Shown here: positions 9,154 through 18,007 of the stretch, piece after piece
How the letters are laid out: each line of letters begins with the position of its first letter
Numbering within the stretch: position 1 is the first letter of the stretch
NCBI RefSeq assembly: GCF_031581265.1
Contig: NZ_JAVLBQ010000018.1
Coordinates: 1 to 57,660, forward strand
Direction: 5' to 3'
DNA length: 57,660 bases
Source of the DNA: Gracilimonas sp031581265
Lineage (GTDB): Bacteria; Bacteroidota; Rhodothermia; Balneolales; Balneolaceae
Notes under the pieces: generated by a model
What the model was told of the DNA's origin: nothing
Databases searched by the model: none
What the model saw: only the letters and a program-made list of their open reading frames with translations
Position numbers and translations under genes: made by a program

Positions 9154-11907
9154 ATGAAAATCACTAAGATCGTTTTATGGCTTTCAGTTTTGATTTTGAT
9201 TTCCGGATGCAAATCTACGTTTCAATCGAACTGGAGAAATTTTAATGCCTACTATAATACCTTTTATAATGCAGAGAAAAGCTTCGAAGCAGGCCTGCAA
9301 AAAAATCTTCAGCAATCAAGAGAATATAATCCACTTCAGCCCATAAGAATTCACCCGAAACCAATTAATGCCGGTGCCCAGGATTTCGAAAAAGCTATCC
9401 AGAAATCTGCAGATATTCTTAGAAAACATGAAGAAAGTAAATGGGTTGATGATGCGCTATTTCTAATTGGGAAATCCTATTATTACCGGGAAGAATACTT
9501 TTCTGCTGATCAAAAATTTCGGGAACTCTTTATTACCACTGATGAACCGGAAATGGAACAAAAATCAATTATTTGGCAGGGGAGAGTGCTGCTGGATTTA
9601 GAATTATATTCCGAAGGTGTCGCTTTTTTATCTGACCAGCTTATAAATTATGAAAAGGAGTGGGAGGATAAGCATATTGCTGAAGTTCAGTCATTATTGG
9701 CTCAACATCATGTGAAGCTTCAAAACTGGGAGCAAGCAGCTGAAGAGTTATATGCCGCTCTGCCGGAACTATCAAAAAAGGAGTATAAAGAACGTGGATA
9801 TTTTCTTTTAGGGCAGATTTATGAAGAGTTAGAGAATTATGAAGCAGCTTACCAAGCCTACGAAAGTGTTTTAGATCATTATTCAGAATATAGGGTACAA
9901 TATTTAGCGCAGCGGAAAAGGGCTGAGGTAGCCAGAATATTGGAACGCGATGATTTGGCTTTTGAGATTTTCAATAGTATGCTCAAGGATGATAAGAATA
10001 TCGAATATCGGTCTGAACTTGATTTCGAATTGGCCAGAACTGAACATGAGCGTGAAAATTTCGGGGAAGCTGAAAGGCTTTATAATCGTGTACTGCACAA
10101 CCCCAGAAGTCAGGCTCCTGCTGAAATCGAAGCAAGAACATATAACGGGCTTGCTGAAATTTATAGGTTTGGGTACAACAACCTGACGAAAGCAGCTGCA
10201 TATTATGATTCAGCAGCTCAAATGAATGTATCGCCCGATCGATTGCCAGTGGATTTCAATGCCGGTCTTTATGCCGAATCGTTTGGAGAATATGCGCGCA
10301 TCACCTCTGAAATAGCGTTACAAGATAGCTTGTTATGGTTAGGAAGCCTTTCTGGTGCCGAATTGGATTCAGTCGTAAACGAAATCAGGCAGAAAAGGAT
10401 CGAAGAACTTGAAGAACTTGAAGAAGAAAGACGGAGGCAACAGGATCAACTGGTTACGTTAAATCAAGACAATAATAACCAGCAGACAACCAACACAAGC
10501 AATGGCTTTTTAAATGAAAATAACAGGGCATTACAACAAAGTGTTAGACAGCAGTTCTATGCGGTTTGGGGAAACAGGCCATTGGCTGACTACTGGAGAG
10601 TTAGCAGCATGATAAGAACTTCTGCCGGCAATGAGGAAATTACGGAGGAAGAGTTACCTGAAGAAGATTCCCAGATAATGAATATCCAAATTGATTTAAG
10701 TGGAATTCCTTTTACTGAGGCTGAAAAGGACTCCGTTCAAAAGAGTATTTCTGCCTTAAATTATGAATTAGGTAATTTGTTTTTCCTCTCACTAAATATG
10801 CCGGACAGTGCAGTCACCTATTTTGAAAGAGCCATTCAAAATCCGTCAACCGATAATGTAAATATGGTTTCACTTTATTCACTTTCTGAATTGTATTCTT
10901 CAGAAGGAAACGAAGCCAAAGCCAGGGAATATGCTAATCAACTTATAGAGGATTATCCTGAAAGTGTTTATTCAGAACGCTTGGCTCAACAATTTCAAAT
11001 TCCGATAAATAGAAGTGATACCTCTGATGCCAATAACCCAATTCAGATTTATCAACAAATTCAACAGCAGGATACAGTAAGTACTTTTGAAAAAGCGGAA
11101 CAGCTTGAGAAGTTCTCATACAACCACAAAGACAGCCGAGTGGCATCTCAGGCTTTATTCAATGCTTTTGAAGGGTATATGGAAGAGGCGAAAACTGATT
11201 CATTATATGAAAATAAGATCAATGAATGGATCAATATAAATGAAGCCTGGAATCGGCAGGTTAGGGAATTTGAAGCCCTTCAAGATTCAGCTCAAAATAT
11301 GATGCAGGATACCACCATTACCGAGGAGCAACAGACGAAATACCAAGTTTTAATAGACTCCACACTGCAAGAACCTGATTTCTATGAAGCCTTCCCTTAT
11401 AAGGGAGAAAATTGGGACAGGGCCCGGGCTGTAGCAGATTCATTCTTGGTACTGTTTCCTGAGTCCCCCTTACATTCGAGAGTGTCTATTTTGAAAGAAG
11501 AACTCCAACTCCCTCAAACGGAACCTGAAGTTAGAGAAGAAGAAACTGAACAGGAAATTCCGGGTGAAGAGACAGTCAATGAACAAGAGGCGGAGCAGTC
11601 GGAGGGCCAATATGTATGGTGCCAGGAAATTGATGTGTCACTTTCAGTCAGAGAAGGGGTGGAAGACTTTCTTCAGCGCTTTGAACCGCCGGGTGATACC
11701 GTTAATGTTTCCGAATTAACCTATTCATTTAAAGTGAATACACGTGGGGTGGTAGATGAATTTAATCCGGTGACAGAGGATGTTTCTGAAGAATTTCTAA
11801 CAGCCTTTTCCCAATACATTCAAGAGGAACTGTCTTTTGAGCCTGTACTTTATGAAGGACAAGCCGTTTCTTTGTCTTGCGATTACACGTTTAATTTTTC
11901 TGAGTAA
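9154..11907 (+). CDS. Large TPR lipoprotein, SprE/PorW-like
   Basis: A 917-residue protein with a lipobox at Cys19 (LILISGC), directly followed by a NWRNFNAYYNTFYNAEKSFEAG segment. This resembles the N-terminus of SprE/PorW lipoproteins, which in Bacteroidota assist gliding and the type IX secretion system. Multiple tetratricopeptide repeats fill roughly residues 75-350 and 520-640. A charged, Gln/Glu-rich linker (about 410-450) separates them, and an acidic stretch (EEETEQEIPGEE) precedes a final globular domain. Assignment to SprE/PorW is by resemblance only. No other type IX genes are in the window, so a more general envelope scaffold role is possible. The 3' end overlaps pyrD on the opposite strand by 17 bases. 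Confidence 0.75.
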   Translation: MKITKIVLWLSVLILISGCKSTFQSNWRNFNAYYNTFYNAEKSFEAGLQKNLQQSREYNPLQPIRIHPKPINAGAQDFEKAIQKSADILRKHEESKWVDDALFLIGKSYYYREEYFSADQKFRELFITTDEPEMEQKSIIWQGRVLLDLELYSEGVAFLSDQLINYEKEWEDKHIAEVQSLLAQHHVKLQNWEQAAEELYAALPELSKKEYKERGYFLLGQIYEELENYEAAYQAYESVLDHYSEYRVQYLAQRKRAEVARILERDDLAFEIFNSMLKDDKNIEYRSELDFELARTEHERENFGEAERLYNRVLHNPRSQAPAEIEARTYNGLAEIYRFGYNNLTKAAAYYDSAAQMNVSPDRLPVDFNAGLYAESFGEYARITSEIALQDSLLWLGSLSGAELDSVVNEIRQKRIEELEELEEERRRQQDQLVTLNQDNNNQQTTNTSNGFLNENNRALQQSVRQQFYAVWGNRPLADYWRVSSMIRTSAGNEEITEEELPEEDSQIMNIQIDLSGIPFTEAEKDSVQKSISALNYELGNLFFLSLNMPDSAVTYFERAIQNPSTDNVNMVSLYSLSELYSSEGNEAKAREYANQLIEDYPESVYSERLAQQFQIPINRSDTSDANNPIQIYQQIQQQDTVSTFEKAEQLEKFSYNHKDSRVASQALFNAFEGYMEEAKTDSLYENKINEWININEAWNRQVREFEALQDSAQNMMQDTTITEEQQTKYQVLIDSTLQEPDFYEAFPYKGENWDRARAVADSFLVLFPESPLHSRVSILKEELQLPQTEPEVREEETEQEIPGEETVNEQEAEQSEGQYVWCQEIDVSLSVREGVEDFLQRFEPPGDTVNVSELTYSFKVNTRGVVDEFNPVTEDVSEEFLTAFSQYIQEELSFEPVLYEGQAVSLSCDYTFNFSE

Positions 11908-12940
11908 ATTCTGCTTCTAAGAGCTTTCTTTTTATTTTCGGGACAAGGCCCGGCCCTTCGTAGACTAAGCCTGTATAAATCTGAATTAAACGTGCTCCGG
12001 CGTCAATTTTTTTAATAGCAGCTTCCGGACTGTCAATACCACCCACTCCAACTATGGGCTTCATCCCTTCTGTAATTTCATGAATCCATTTGATGACTTG
12101 AGTACTTTGCTTTTGAATGGCGCGGCCGCTTAATCCGCCATTTCCAATGGTTTGTAATTTTGTTGCATCGGTTTTGAGTCCTGTACGATTCGAAGAGGTA
12201 TTGGTAGCTACATAACCGGCAACGCCAAAATCCTCACAAATGGTGATCAGTTTTTCCAGTCCTGTTTTGTCAATATCTACGGTGAATTTAACCAAGGTAG
12301 GTTTCCTGTTTGGAGCTTTGGGGTCGAGTGTTTCAAGTAGCTCTTTCAAAGCTCCGGGGTCTTCAAACGTTTTGCCTTCGCCTGTATTAGGACAGGAAAT
12401 ATTTACTGTGATATAATCTGCTGCAGGTTGTGCCTTTTCATAGCTGAATAAATAATCTCTTAGCGCATCATCACCTTCAATATTTGGATCGTTGGTTTTA
12501 GCGATGTTAATTCCCAAAGGAATTGAGGAGTTCAGCTTCTCAAGTCGTTGGGTAATTATTTCAGCACCATCGTTATTTAAACCCATCCTATTAATCAGGG
12601 AATGATCTTTTGGAATTCTAAAAGCCCGGGGTTTAGGATTTCCCTTCGATGGACGCGCAGTGATACTCCCTACTTCAACAAACCCAAAACCTAAAGCTTC
12701 CATAGCCATCGGGGTTGCACCGTTTTTGTCGAATCCGGCCGCAAGTCCTATGGGATTGGGGAAGGTACATCCAAAAAGGGTTTGTTCTAAGCCTTCGTCG
12801 TTTTTCTTGAAAAATGTTGATACAGCTTCTTGAAGAAAAGGAGATTGATTAATTTTAGATGCAGTCCAAAGCCCGAGTTCATGCGCTTTCTCGGCCTCCA
12901 GTTTAAATAAAATCGGTTTAATCAGGTTTTTGTATATCAT
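11891..12940 (-). CDS. pyrD: Dihydroorotate dehydrogenase (class 2, quinone type)
   Basis: Oxidises dihydroorotate to orotate in pyrimidine synthesis, passing electrons to membrane quinone. The 349 residues include the class 2 N-terminal helical extension (FKLEAEKAHELG), which class 1 enzymes lack. FMN/substrate segments are NPIGLAAGFDKNG, NRMGLNNDGA, NGGLSGRAI and GVGGIDSPEAA. The active-site loop reads NISCPNT, which puts Cys183 where the E. coli class 2 enzyme has its catalytic Ser; Cys is the usual base of class 1 enzymes. The gene is divergent from the pabB-like gene with about 54 bases between starts. Confidence 0.95.
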   Translation of the reverse strand: MIYKNLIKPILFKLEAEKAHELGLWTASKINQSPFLQEAVSTFFKKNDEGLEQTLFGCTFPNPIGLAAGFDKNGATPMAMEALGFGFVEVGSITARPSKGNPKPRAFRIPKDHSLINRMGLNNDGAEIITQRLEKLNSSIPLGINIAKTNDPNIEGDDALRDYLFSYEKAQPAADYITVNISCPNTGEGKTFEDPGALKELLETLDPKAPNRKPTLVKFTVDIDKTGLEKLITICEDFGVAGYVATNTSSNRTGLKTDATKLQTIGNGGLSGRAIQKQSTQVIKWIHEITEGMKPIVGVGGIDSPEAAIKKIDAGARLIQIYTGLVYEGPGLVPKIKRKLLEAEFTQKN

Positions 12941-12994
12941 AGTTACAATGATACGAAAAAACGTTCAAAAAGAGCTAAAGAAGCCTTATACTCG

Positions 12995-14281
12995 ATGCCT
13001 CAAACAATGAAGAATAATTCACGCTATATATCGAATTTAATCCACAGCCTCAAAGAAGCAGGAGACGTGATTTTTTTGGAATCACAAATGCCTGAACATC
13101 CTGCGAGTACTAAGAGTTTTATTGCTGCTAAACCTTCAGCTTATATTAAAGCCTATGGTGATAAAGTAGTGATATATGAAGATGGATCAGAGAAGAAATT
13201 TAAAACCAATCCTTGGGAGGCTCTAAAAAAATTCAAAAATAAGCACGCTGACTGGATGTTCGGTTATTTTGGGTACGACTTAAAAAATTATATTGAAGAC
13301 CTTCAGTCTGATAATGAGTCGCTCAATCAAGCAGCTGATCTTTTTTTTATGGTTCCAGGCTTGCTGATAGAAATTGATACCAAAAATCAAACAAGAATAT
13401 TGAAGGGAAATGTACCCTCGGTTAATTCAGAAAATAAAGCTGTCGGATATAGGGTGAAACTCAAGCATAGAATTGAAGAACCTGCTTACACTAAATTATT
13501 GAAGAAAGCTCAGCAAGACATCTACGAAGGAGAATATTATGAAATCAACCTGTCTCACCCGTTAGAATTTACATTTACGGGAAACAGTTTTGACCTTTAT
13601 GAGGCAATGAGGGCTGCCGGACCTGTACCATTTGGGGGATATGCATCTATTGGTGATATTTCCATTTGCTGTGCTTCGCCGGAGAGATTTTTGGCAAGAG
13701 ATGGTTCAAAAGTATGGTCACAGCCCATTAAGGGAACAGTATCAAGGGATGATAATACCCATACAAATGGATTAGAGGTGTTAAGATCTTCTGATAAAGA
13801 GAAGGCTGAAAATCTAATGATTGTAGATTTGGTGAGAAATGATTTAAGCAAAATAGCGAAAAAGAACACTGTAAAAGTATCAAACCTTTTTGAAATTCAA
13901 AGCTTCGAAACAGTTCATCAAATGGTTTCAACGGTTGAGTGTGAGGTCGATAATACCATTGATAACATTGATTTAATTAAGGCTTGTTTTCCGATGGGGT
14001 CCATGACGGGAGCCCCCAAAATTGCCTCAATGCAGGCTATCGAAAAATATGAGGACTACAAAAGAGGGATCTATTCCGGAGCCCTGGGCTATTTTAAGCC
14101 CAATAATGATTTCGACTTCAACGTACTTATTCGAACGGCTATAATAGAGGAACAAAAATTGGTGTATCCTGTGGGTGGTGCCATAACGAGCGATTCGGAT
14201 CCCAAAGCCGAATGGGAGGAAACTTTAATCAAAGCCAGAGCCATTACGAATTTATTGGACCATTCGAAAAAACCTGAATGA
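12995..14281 (+). CDS. pabB: Chorismate-binding enzyme, aminodeoxychorismate synthase component I-like
   Basis: Converts chorismate, with ammonia from a glutaminase partner, to 4-amino-4-deoxychorismate for folate synthesis. The 428-residue protein has the C-terminal chorismate-binding core: PIKGTVSR with Lys246, DLVRNDLSKIA, and SMTGAPKIASMQAIEKYE. Lys in PIKGT is the residue that distinguishes PabB-type enzymes from anthranilate synthase, which usually has Ala there. The N-terminal region is short but present. No glutaminase (pabA) or lyase (pabC) gene is adjacent. A second in-frame ATG four codons later is an alternative start. Confidence 0.88.
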   Translation: MPQTMKNNSRYISNLIHSLKEAGDVIFLESQMPEHPASTKSFIAAKPSAYIKAYGDKVVIYEDGSEKKFKTNPWEALKKFKNKHADWMFGYFGYDLKNYIEDLQSDNESLNQAADLFFMVPGLLIEIDTKNQTRILKGNVPSVNSENKAVGYRVKLKHRIEEPAYTKLLKKAQQDIYEGEYYEINLSHPLEFTFTGNSFDLYEAMRAAGPVPFGGYASIGDISICCASPERFLARDGSKVWSQPIKGTVSRDDNTHTNGLEVLRSSDKEKAENLMIVDLVRNDLSKIAKKNTVKVSNLFEIQSFETVHQMVSTVECEVDNTIDNIDLIKACFPMGSMTGAPKIASMQAIEKYEDYKRGIYSGALGYFKPNNDFDFNVLIRTAIIEEQKLVYPVGGAITSDSDPKAEWEETLIKARAITNLLDHSKKPE

Positions 14282-14343
14282 AGTATTTATAATTAAGGTT
14301 ATGAAAGAAACAGAAATTTTGCATTTGAAGAATGGAATAAAGA

Positions 14344-15831
14344 ATGAAAGCGAGCACAATTGGTGAGCTTAAGAAAAGTGGTTGGCAATCGGTTTCAGTA
14401 AAAGAAGAAATCAGAAGAAATCTGATCAAAAAAATTCAAAACAAAGAAGAATTATTCCCCGGAATATTGGGTTATGAAAAAACCGTATTGCCTCAAATTC
14501 AGCACGCAATTCTTTCCAAACACGATATGATTCTATTAGGGCTGAGAGGTCAGGCCAAGACCCGAATTCTGCGACTGCTCGTAAATTTTATGGATGAGTA
14601 TATACCCATCATAAAAGGATCGGAAATAAATGATGATCCATATAATCCACTATCAAAATACGCTAAAGATCTGGTGGAAGAAAAAGGAGATGAGACTCCC
14701 ATCGATTGGTTGCATCGCTCTTTTAGATATGGTGAAAAACTCGCAACTCCCGATACAACAGTTGCCGATTTAATCGGTGATATTGACCCTATTAAAGCCG
14801 CAACAAAAAAGCTGACGTTAGCCGATCAAAATGTAATTAACTTCGGTATTATTCCCAGGACAAATCGTGGAATTTTTGTGATCAATGAGTTACCCGATCT
14901 TCAACCAAGAATTCAGGTGGCTTTACTAAATATTATGCAGGAGAGGGATATCCAAATCCGGGGTTTCAACGTGCGGATACCCCTTGATGTATCAATGGCA
15001 TTTTCAGCAAACCCGGAAGATTATACCAATCGAGGTAATATTATTACCCCGCTAAAAGACAGAATTGATTCCCAGATTATTACCCATTATCCCAAAGATC
15101 TGGATATAGGTGTGAAAATTACACAACAGGAAGCCTGGCAGGAAAGAGATAATGGTATTAGAATTCACATACCTGATTTATTTAGAGAGATACTGGAAAA
15201 AGCTGCTTTCGAGGCAAGAGATTCAGAATATGTTGATCAAAAAAGTGGAGTTTCTACTCGAATGACCATCACAGCTTTGGAGCAAGTGGTTTCATCTGCA
15301 GAACGGCGGGCTATTATCAACAACGAAAAAGAAACATCCATTAGAATAGCTGACCTGTATCATATGATTCCGGCTTTGACCGGTAAAATAGAATTAGTGT
15401 ATGAAGGGGAGCAGGAAGGGGCTATCAGTGTTGCAAAACACATATTGGGTAAGGCTATCAGCAAGACTTTTAAATTACATTTTCCGGATCCTCAAGGAAA
15501 ATCACAGGATGAAAAATCAGTGTATAAAGGTATCACCGACTGGTTTGCAGATGGAAATGAAGTAAATATATCAGACACTCTCTCAAACTCCGAATACAAG
15601 CAAAAACTAAATAAAGTAGAAGGCTTGAAAGGGTTAGTAGAAGAGCAGGCAAAAAAAGCCCCCGATAACGAATTATATGAATGGATGGATTTTGTTTTGG
15701 AAGCTCTTCACCAAAATTCTATGCTTAGCAAACAAGATCTTGATGATGAAACATTGTACTCTGATATGCTTGGGTCTATGTTTTCATCTTTAGGTGATAT
15801 TGGTGAAGAGGGCTTTGATGAATTTGAATAA
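14344..15831 (+). CDS. MoxR/magnesium-chelatase-like AAA+ ATPase with altered Walker motifs
   Basis: A 495-residue cytoplasmic AAA+ protein related to the ChlI/MoxR branch. The Walker A motif is GLRGQAKT (residues 66-73), of the MoxR type with Ala before Lys. The Walker B equivalent is GIFVINELPDL, where Asn replaces the usual Asp before the catalytic Glu. Sensor-1-like FSANPEDY and an arginine-finger region (ITPLKDRIDSQI) follow. The acidic C-terminus (about 440-495) is probably a lid or interaction tail. Such ATPases usually work with a von Willebrand factor A protein. None is adjacent here: pabB precedes it and rpmE follows. Confidence 0.8.
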   Translation: MKASTIGELKKSGWQSVSVKEEIRRNLIKKIQNKEELFPGILGYEKTVLPQIQHAILSKHDMILLGLRGQAKTRILRLLVNFMDEYIPIIKGSEINDDPYNPLSKYAKDLVEEKGDETPIDWLHRSFRYGEKLATPDTTVADLIGDIDPIKAATKKLTLADQNVINFGIIPRTNRGIFVINELPDLQPRIQVALLNIMQERDIQIRGFNVRIPLDVSMAFSANPEDYTNRGNIITPLKDRIDSQIITHYPKDLDIGVKITQQEAWQERDNGIRIHIPDLFREILEKAAFEARDSEYVDQKSGVSTRMTITALEQVVSSAERRAIINNEKETSIRIADLYHMIPALTGKIELVYEGEQEGAISVAKHILGKAISKTFKLHFPDPQGKSQDEKSVYKGITDWFADGNEVNISDTLSNSEYKQKLNKVEGLKGLVEEQAKKAPDNELYEWMDFVLEALHQNSMLSKQDLDDETLYSDMLGSMFSSLGDIGEEGFDEFE

Positions 15832-15901
15832 TTACATTGAATTCAGATTTAGTTAGCCTTATATTTAAGGCCTTTGCAAATTTCAAGCAAGCACAAGATT
15901 T

Positions 15902-16123
15902 ATGAGAAAAGGAATTCATCCAGATTACAAAGAGATTACCGTAGTGATGAGCGATGGTACTGAAATTACAACCCGCAGTACAATGGACACTAAAGATGGT
16001 GTTTATAAGAGTGAGGTTGATTCAAAAAACCATCCGTTCTATACGAAAAGCAATACTTTTACTTCTACTGCAGGACGTGTTGACCGATTTAAGCGTCGAT
16101 ATGGTAACAAGGAAGAAGAATAA
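15902..16123 (+). CDS. rpmE: Ribosomal protein L31, zinc-free form
   Basis: Large-subunit ribosomal protein of 73 residues. It keeps the IHPDYKEITV start, the HPFYTKSNTF block and the TAGRVDRFKRRYG end of L31. The four zinc-binding cysteines of the C+ form are all absent; the positions read VMSDG and DSKNHPF. This is the C-minus version that many bacteria use, either as the only L31 or under zinc shortage. It is followed by a clear terminator. No second rpmE and no Zur box was recognised here. Confidence 0.95.
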   Translation: MRKGIHPDYKEITVVMSDGTEITTRSTMDTKDGVYKSEVDSKNHPFYTKSNTFTSTAGRVDRFKRRYGNKEEE

Positions 16124-16140
16124 GTACTTAACATTTTTAT

Positions 16141-16175
16141 AAAAGGATGTATTCTTATGGATACATCCTTTTTTT
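16141..16175 (+). terminator. Rho-independent terminator of rpmE
   Basis: AAGGATGTAT pairs with ATACATCCTT around an 8-base loop, followed by a T run to 16177. The hairpin lies between the rpmE stop (16123) and the next start (16186). This argues against the upstream in-frame ATG at 16147. Confidence 0.85.
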
Positions 16176-16185
16176 ATTTCTACTT

Positions 16186-16809
16186 ATGACGATACAAAAG
16201 TTCGAAGTCGGTCCTTTTTTAGAAAACACGTATCTGCTTTCAAAGGGTGGAGAACATCTGCTTATTGATCCCGGTTTTTCATCTGAGCCTGAATATCAAC
16301 AATTCAAAGGAAAATTAGATGGAACTTTGAAAGCTATTGTGCTTACTCACGCGCATGTGGATCATGTGTTCGGGCTTAGCCGTGTGCTCAAGGATTTTGA
16401 TGTTCCGGTTTATCTTTCTGATGAGGATCGCTTTTTGTGGAAGAACTATGGAAGCCAAGCCAAAATGTTTGGAATCAATCAGGGTGATTTTGGTTTTGAA
16501 CCGGAAGTACTTCCTTCCGAAGGAAAATTTGAAATCGGGACTTTTAGCTTTGTATGTCTATACACACCGGGGCATTCTCCCGATCACGTTGCTCTCTATT
16601 TTGAAGACGATTCGGCATTGATTGCCGGTGACGCTCTATTCAAAGAAAGTATTGGCCGCACCGATTTGTATAAAGGAAATTTTGAAGTGTTAGAGAAAAG
16701 CATCAAAGAAAAACTATACAGCCTACCTGAAGATACCACCGTTTATCCTGGACATGGACCAACCACTACCATTGGCTACGAGAAAAAGAATAATGCTTTT
16801 GTGAAATAA
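16186..16809 (+). CDS. MBL-fold metal-dependent hydrolase (glyoxalase II-like)
   Basis: A 207-residue metallo-beta-lactamase-fold hydrolase, soluble and without a signal peptide. The metal-binding motif is THAHVDHVFG. Further ligands lie in TPGHSPDHVALYF (His), AGDALFKESIGRTD (Asp) and YPGHGPTTTIG (His), which completes a two-metal site. This pattern matches the small hydroxyacylglutathione-hydrolase-like group found in most bacteria; the true substrate is not readable. The start at 16186 (MTIQKFEVGPFLENTYLL) is chosen because the longer frame begins inside the rpmE terminator. Confidence 0.88.
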   Translation: MTIQKFEVGPFLENTYLLSKGGEHLLIDPGFSSEPEYQQFKGKLDGTLKAIVLTHAHVDHVFGLSRVLKDFDVPVYLSDEDRFLWKNYGSQAKMFGINQGDFGFEPEVLPSEGKFEIGTFSFVCLYTPGHSPDHVALYFEDDSALIAGDALFKESIGRTDLYKGNFEVLEKSIKEKLYSLPEDTTVYPGHGPTTTIGYEKKNNAFVK

Positions 16810-16824
16810 GAAAAGAAGCAGCAG

Positions 16825-17436
16825 CTATTCTTCTTTTATCTTCTTAATCTCACTTTCATAATGTTTTTTCTTATCGGGATTAATTTCCAAAAGCCGTTTG
16901 AACATTTTTATCGCTTCTTTGGTGCGCCCTTGTTGATGATGAATTTTTGCAAGTGTTTCTGACACCAAATCATCAATCTCTTCCGACTGTTTGCTTAAAT
17001 CCTCATCGTTGAAATGTTCATCATCTTCCGGAATTTTTATCCGATGTGATTCCACTTCTTCAAGCATTGCTATAAGGCCATCGAGATCTAAAATCGGAGA
17101 ACTTCTGCGTCCTTGCTGCAATTTGACTTTAGAAGAACTATAGGAATGATCGGGAATAGCAGCTTCAAACTTCTCCGGATGCACCAAAAAATAATGCAGG
17201 TGCTCCATAAGTGGGCTGCCCGGTGCATAGGTTTTGGCTTTCAGTGCTTCTTGTATAGCTCTCTGATTTTCATTTTGAAGATGATAAAACCAAGACAGTA
17301 AAAAATGACCTACTGCATCGGGACCACGCTTCTTTAAGTGTTTACTGAGTTTGCGAGTGATTTTTTTAGGATCCTCATCAAACTTTTCAACAAAAGAAGA
17401 AAGTGATTTAGGTATGTTAAAAGGTAGTTCTTGCAT
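16825..17436 (-). CDS. TPR-containing cytoplasmic protein of unknown function
   Basis: A 203-residue protein without signal peptide or membrane segments. The N-terminal part (FNIPKSLSSFVEKF) is followed by helical segments. The C-terminal third holds a recognisable tetratricopeptide unit (LAKIHHQQGRTKEAIKMFKRLLEINPD). It ends the minus-strand series sigma-54 activator, lptE, this gene; the gap to lptE is about 55 bases. A hypothetical TPR gene beside lptE is a common arrangement in this phylum (from memory). I do not recognise a specific function. Confidence 0.75.
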   Translation of the reverse strand: MQELPFNIPKSLSSFVEKFDEDPKKITRKLSKHLKKRGPDAVGHFLLSWFYHLQNENQRAIQEALKAKTYAPGSPLMEHLHYFLVHPEKFEAAIPDHSYSSSKVKLQQGRRSSPILDLDGLIAMLEEVESHRIKIPEDDEHFNDEDLSKQSEEIDDLVSETLAKIHHQQGRTKEAIKMFKRLLEINPDKKKHYESEIKKIKEE

Positions 17437-17491
17437 ATGATTTTATAAGGACCATAATGATAACTTGATGCCGGTTCACAATCAAAGCTAA

Positions 17492-18007
17492 TTACCAGTT
17501 ACTTACGGCGTCATTGAACATATTATTAGCCACTTGTTCGAGAGCCGTGTTAGCTGCATTATTTTCACCTTCAATGGGATCCGTAGTGGGATCATAATTC
17601 GCTGTACCTGTGAATGAAGTACTCCACTCAGGCTCATCCTCAGCAGTATATAGAAAAGTAGCCCTTACAGTAATTGAAACTTGATTTTCATTCGCCTGTT
17701 CATTTCCACCGATACTAAAAGGACGATTAGAGTAGGAAGCGATAGTCCCATCAAGGACGGCATCAGCCTCTTCCTCATTATTAGCAAGCTGCAACTTACT
17801 TTGATTAACGAACCGATTTATTAGGGCTTCATTTAGCCGATTACTCAAGTCTCCGAGTCCACTGTTGGATTGATCCGGAAAGAATGGAATATAAACACTA
17901 TTTACCCCTGGAGGTATTGAAGCACCGGTAAAGCTATAACGGATGCACCCGCCCATCATTAAGCCGATACATAAAATGAAGGCAATCGAAGTTTTAGTCC
18001 AGCCCAT
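17492..18007 (-). CDS. lptE: LptE-like LPS-assembly lipoprotein
   Basis: Outer-membrane lipoprotein expected to plug LptD and help insert lipopolysaccharide into the outer leaflet. From ATG at 18005-18007 it is 171 residues, with a signal peptide ending in the lipobox MMGGC (Cys21) and then IRYSFTGASIPPGVNSVYI, a typical LptE/LPS-assembly opening. The rest is a compact alpha/beta domain (LNEALINRF, ADAVLDGTIASY). The longer frame from 18040 lies inside the upstream regulator and would bury the signal peptide. The start overlaps the end of the sigma-54 activator gene by 14 bases, implying translational coupling. Confidence 0.85.
   Translation of the reverse strand: MGWTKTSIAFILCIGLMMGGCIRYSFTGASIPPGVNSVYIPFFPDQSNSGLGDLSNRLNEALINRFVNQSKLQLANNEEEADAVLDGTIASYSNRPFSIGGNEQANENQVSITVRATFLYTAEDEPEWSTSFTGTANYDPTTDPIEGENNAANTALEQVANNMFNDAVSNW

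Noticed and set aside
9154..11907. Evidence for a type IX secretion locus
   Set aside because: Only one SprE/PorW-like protein is present. No PorV/SprA/GldK-N genes and no sorting-domain tail was seen on the exported proteins here.
16147..16185. Upstream ATG of the MBL-fold hydrolase
   Set aside because: It lies inside the rpmE terminator hairpin, and the extra residues (hydrophobic, Phe/Leu-rich) come from the T run of the terminator. ATG 16186 is used.
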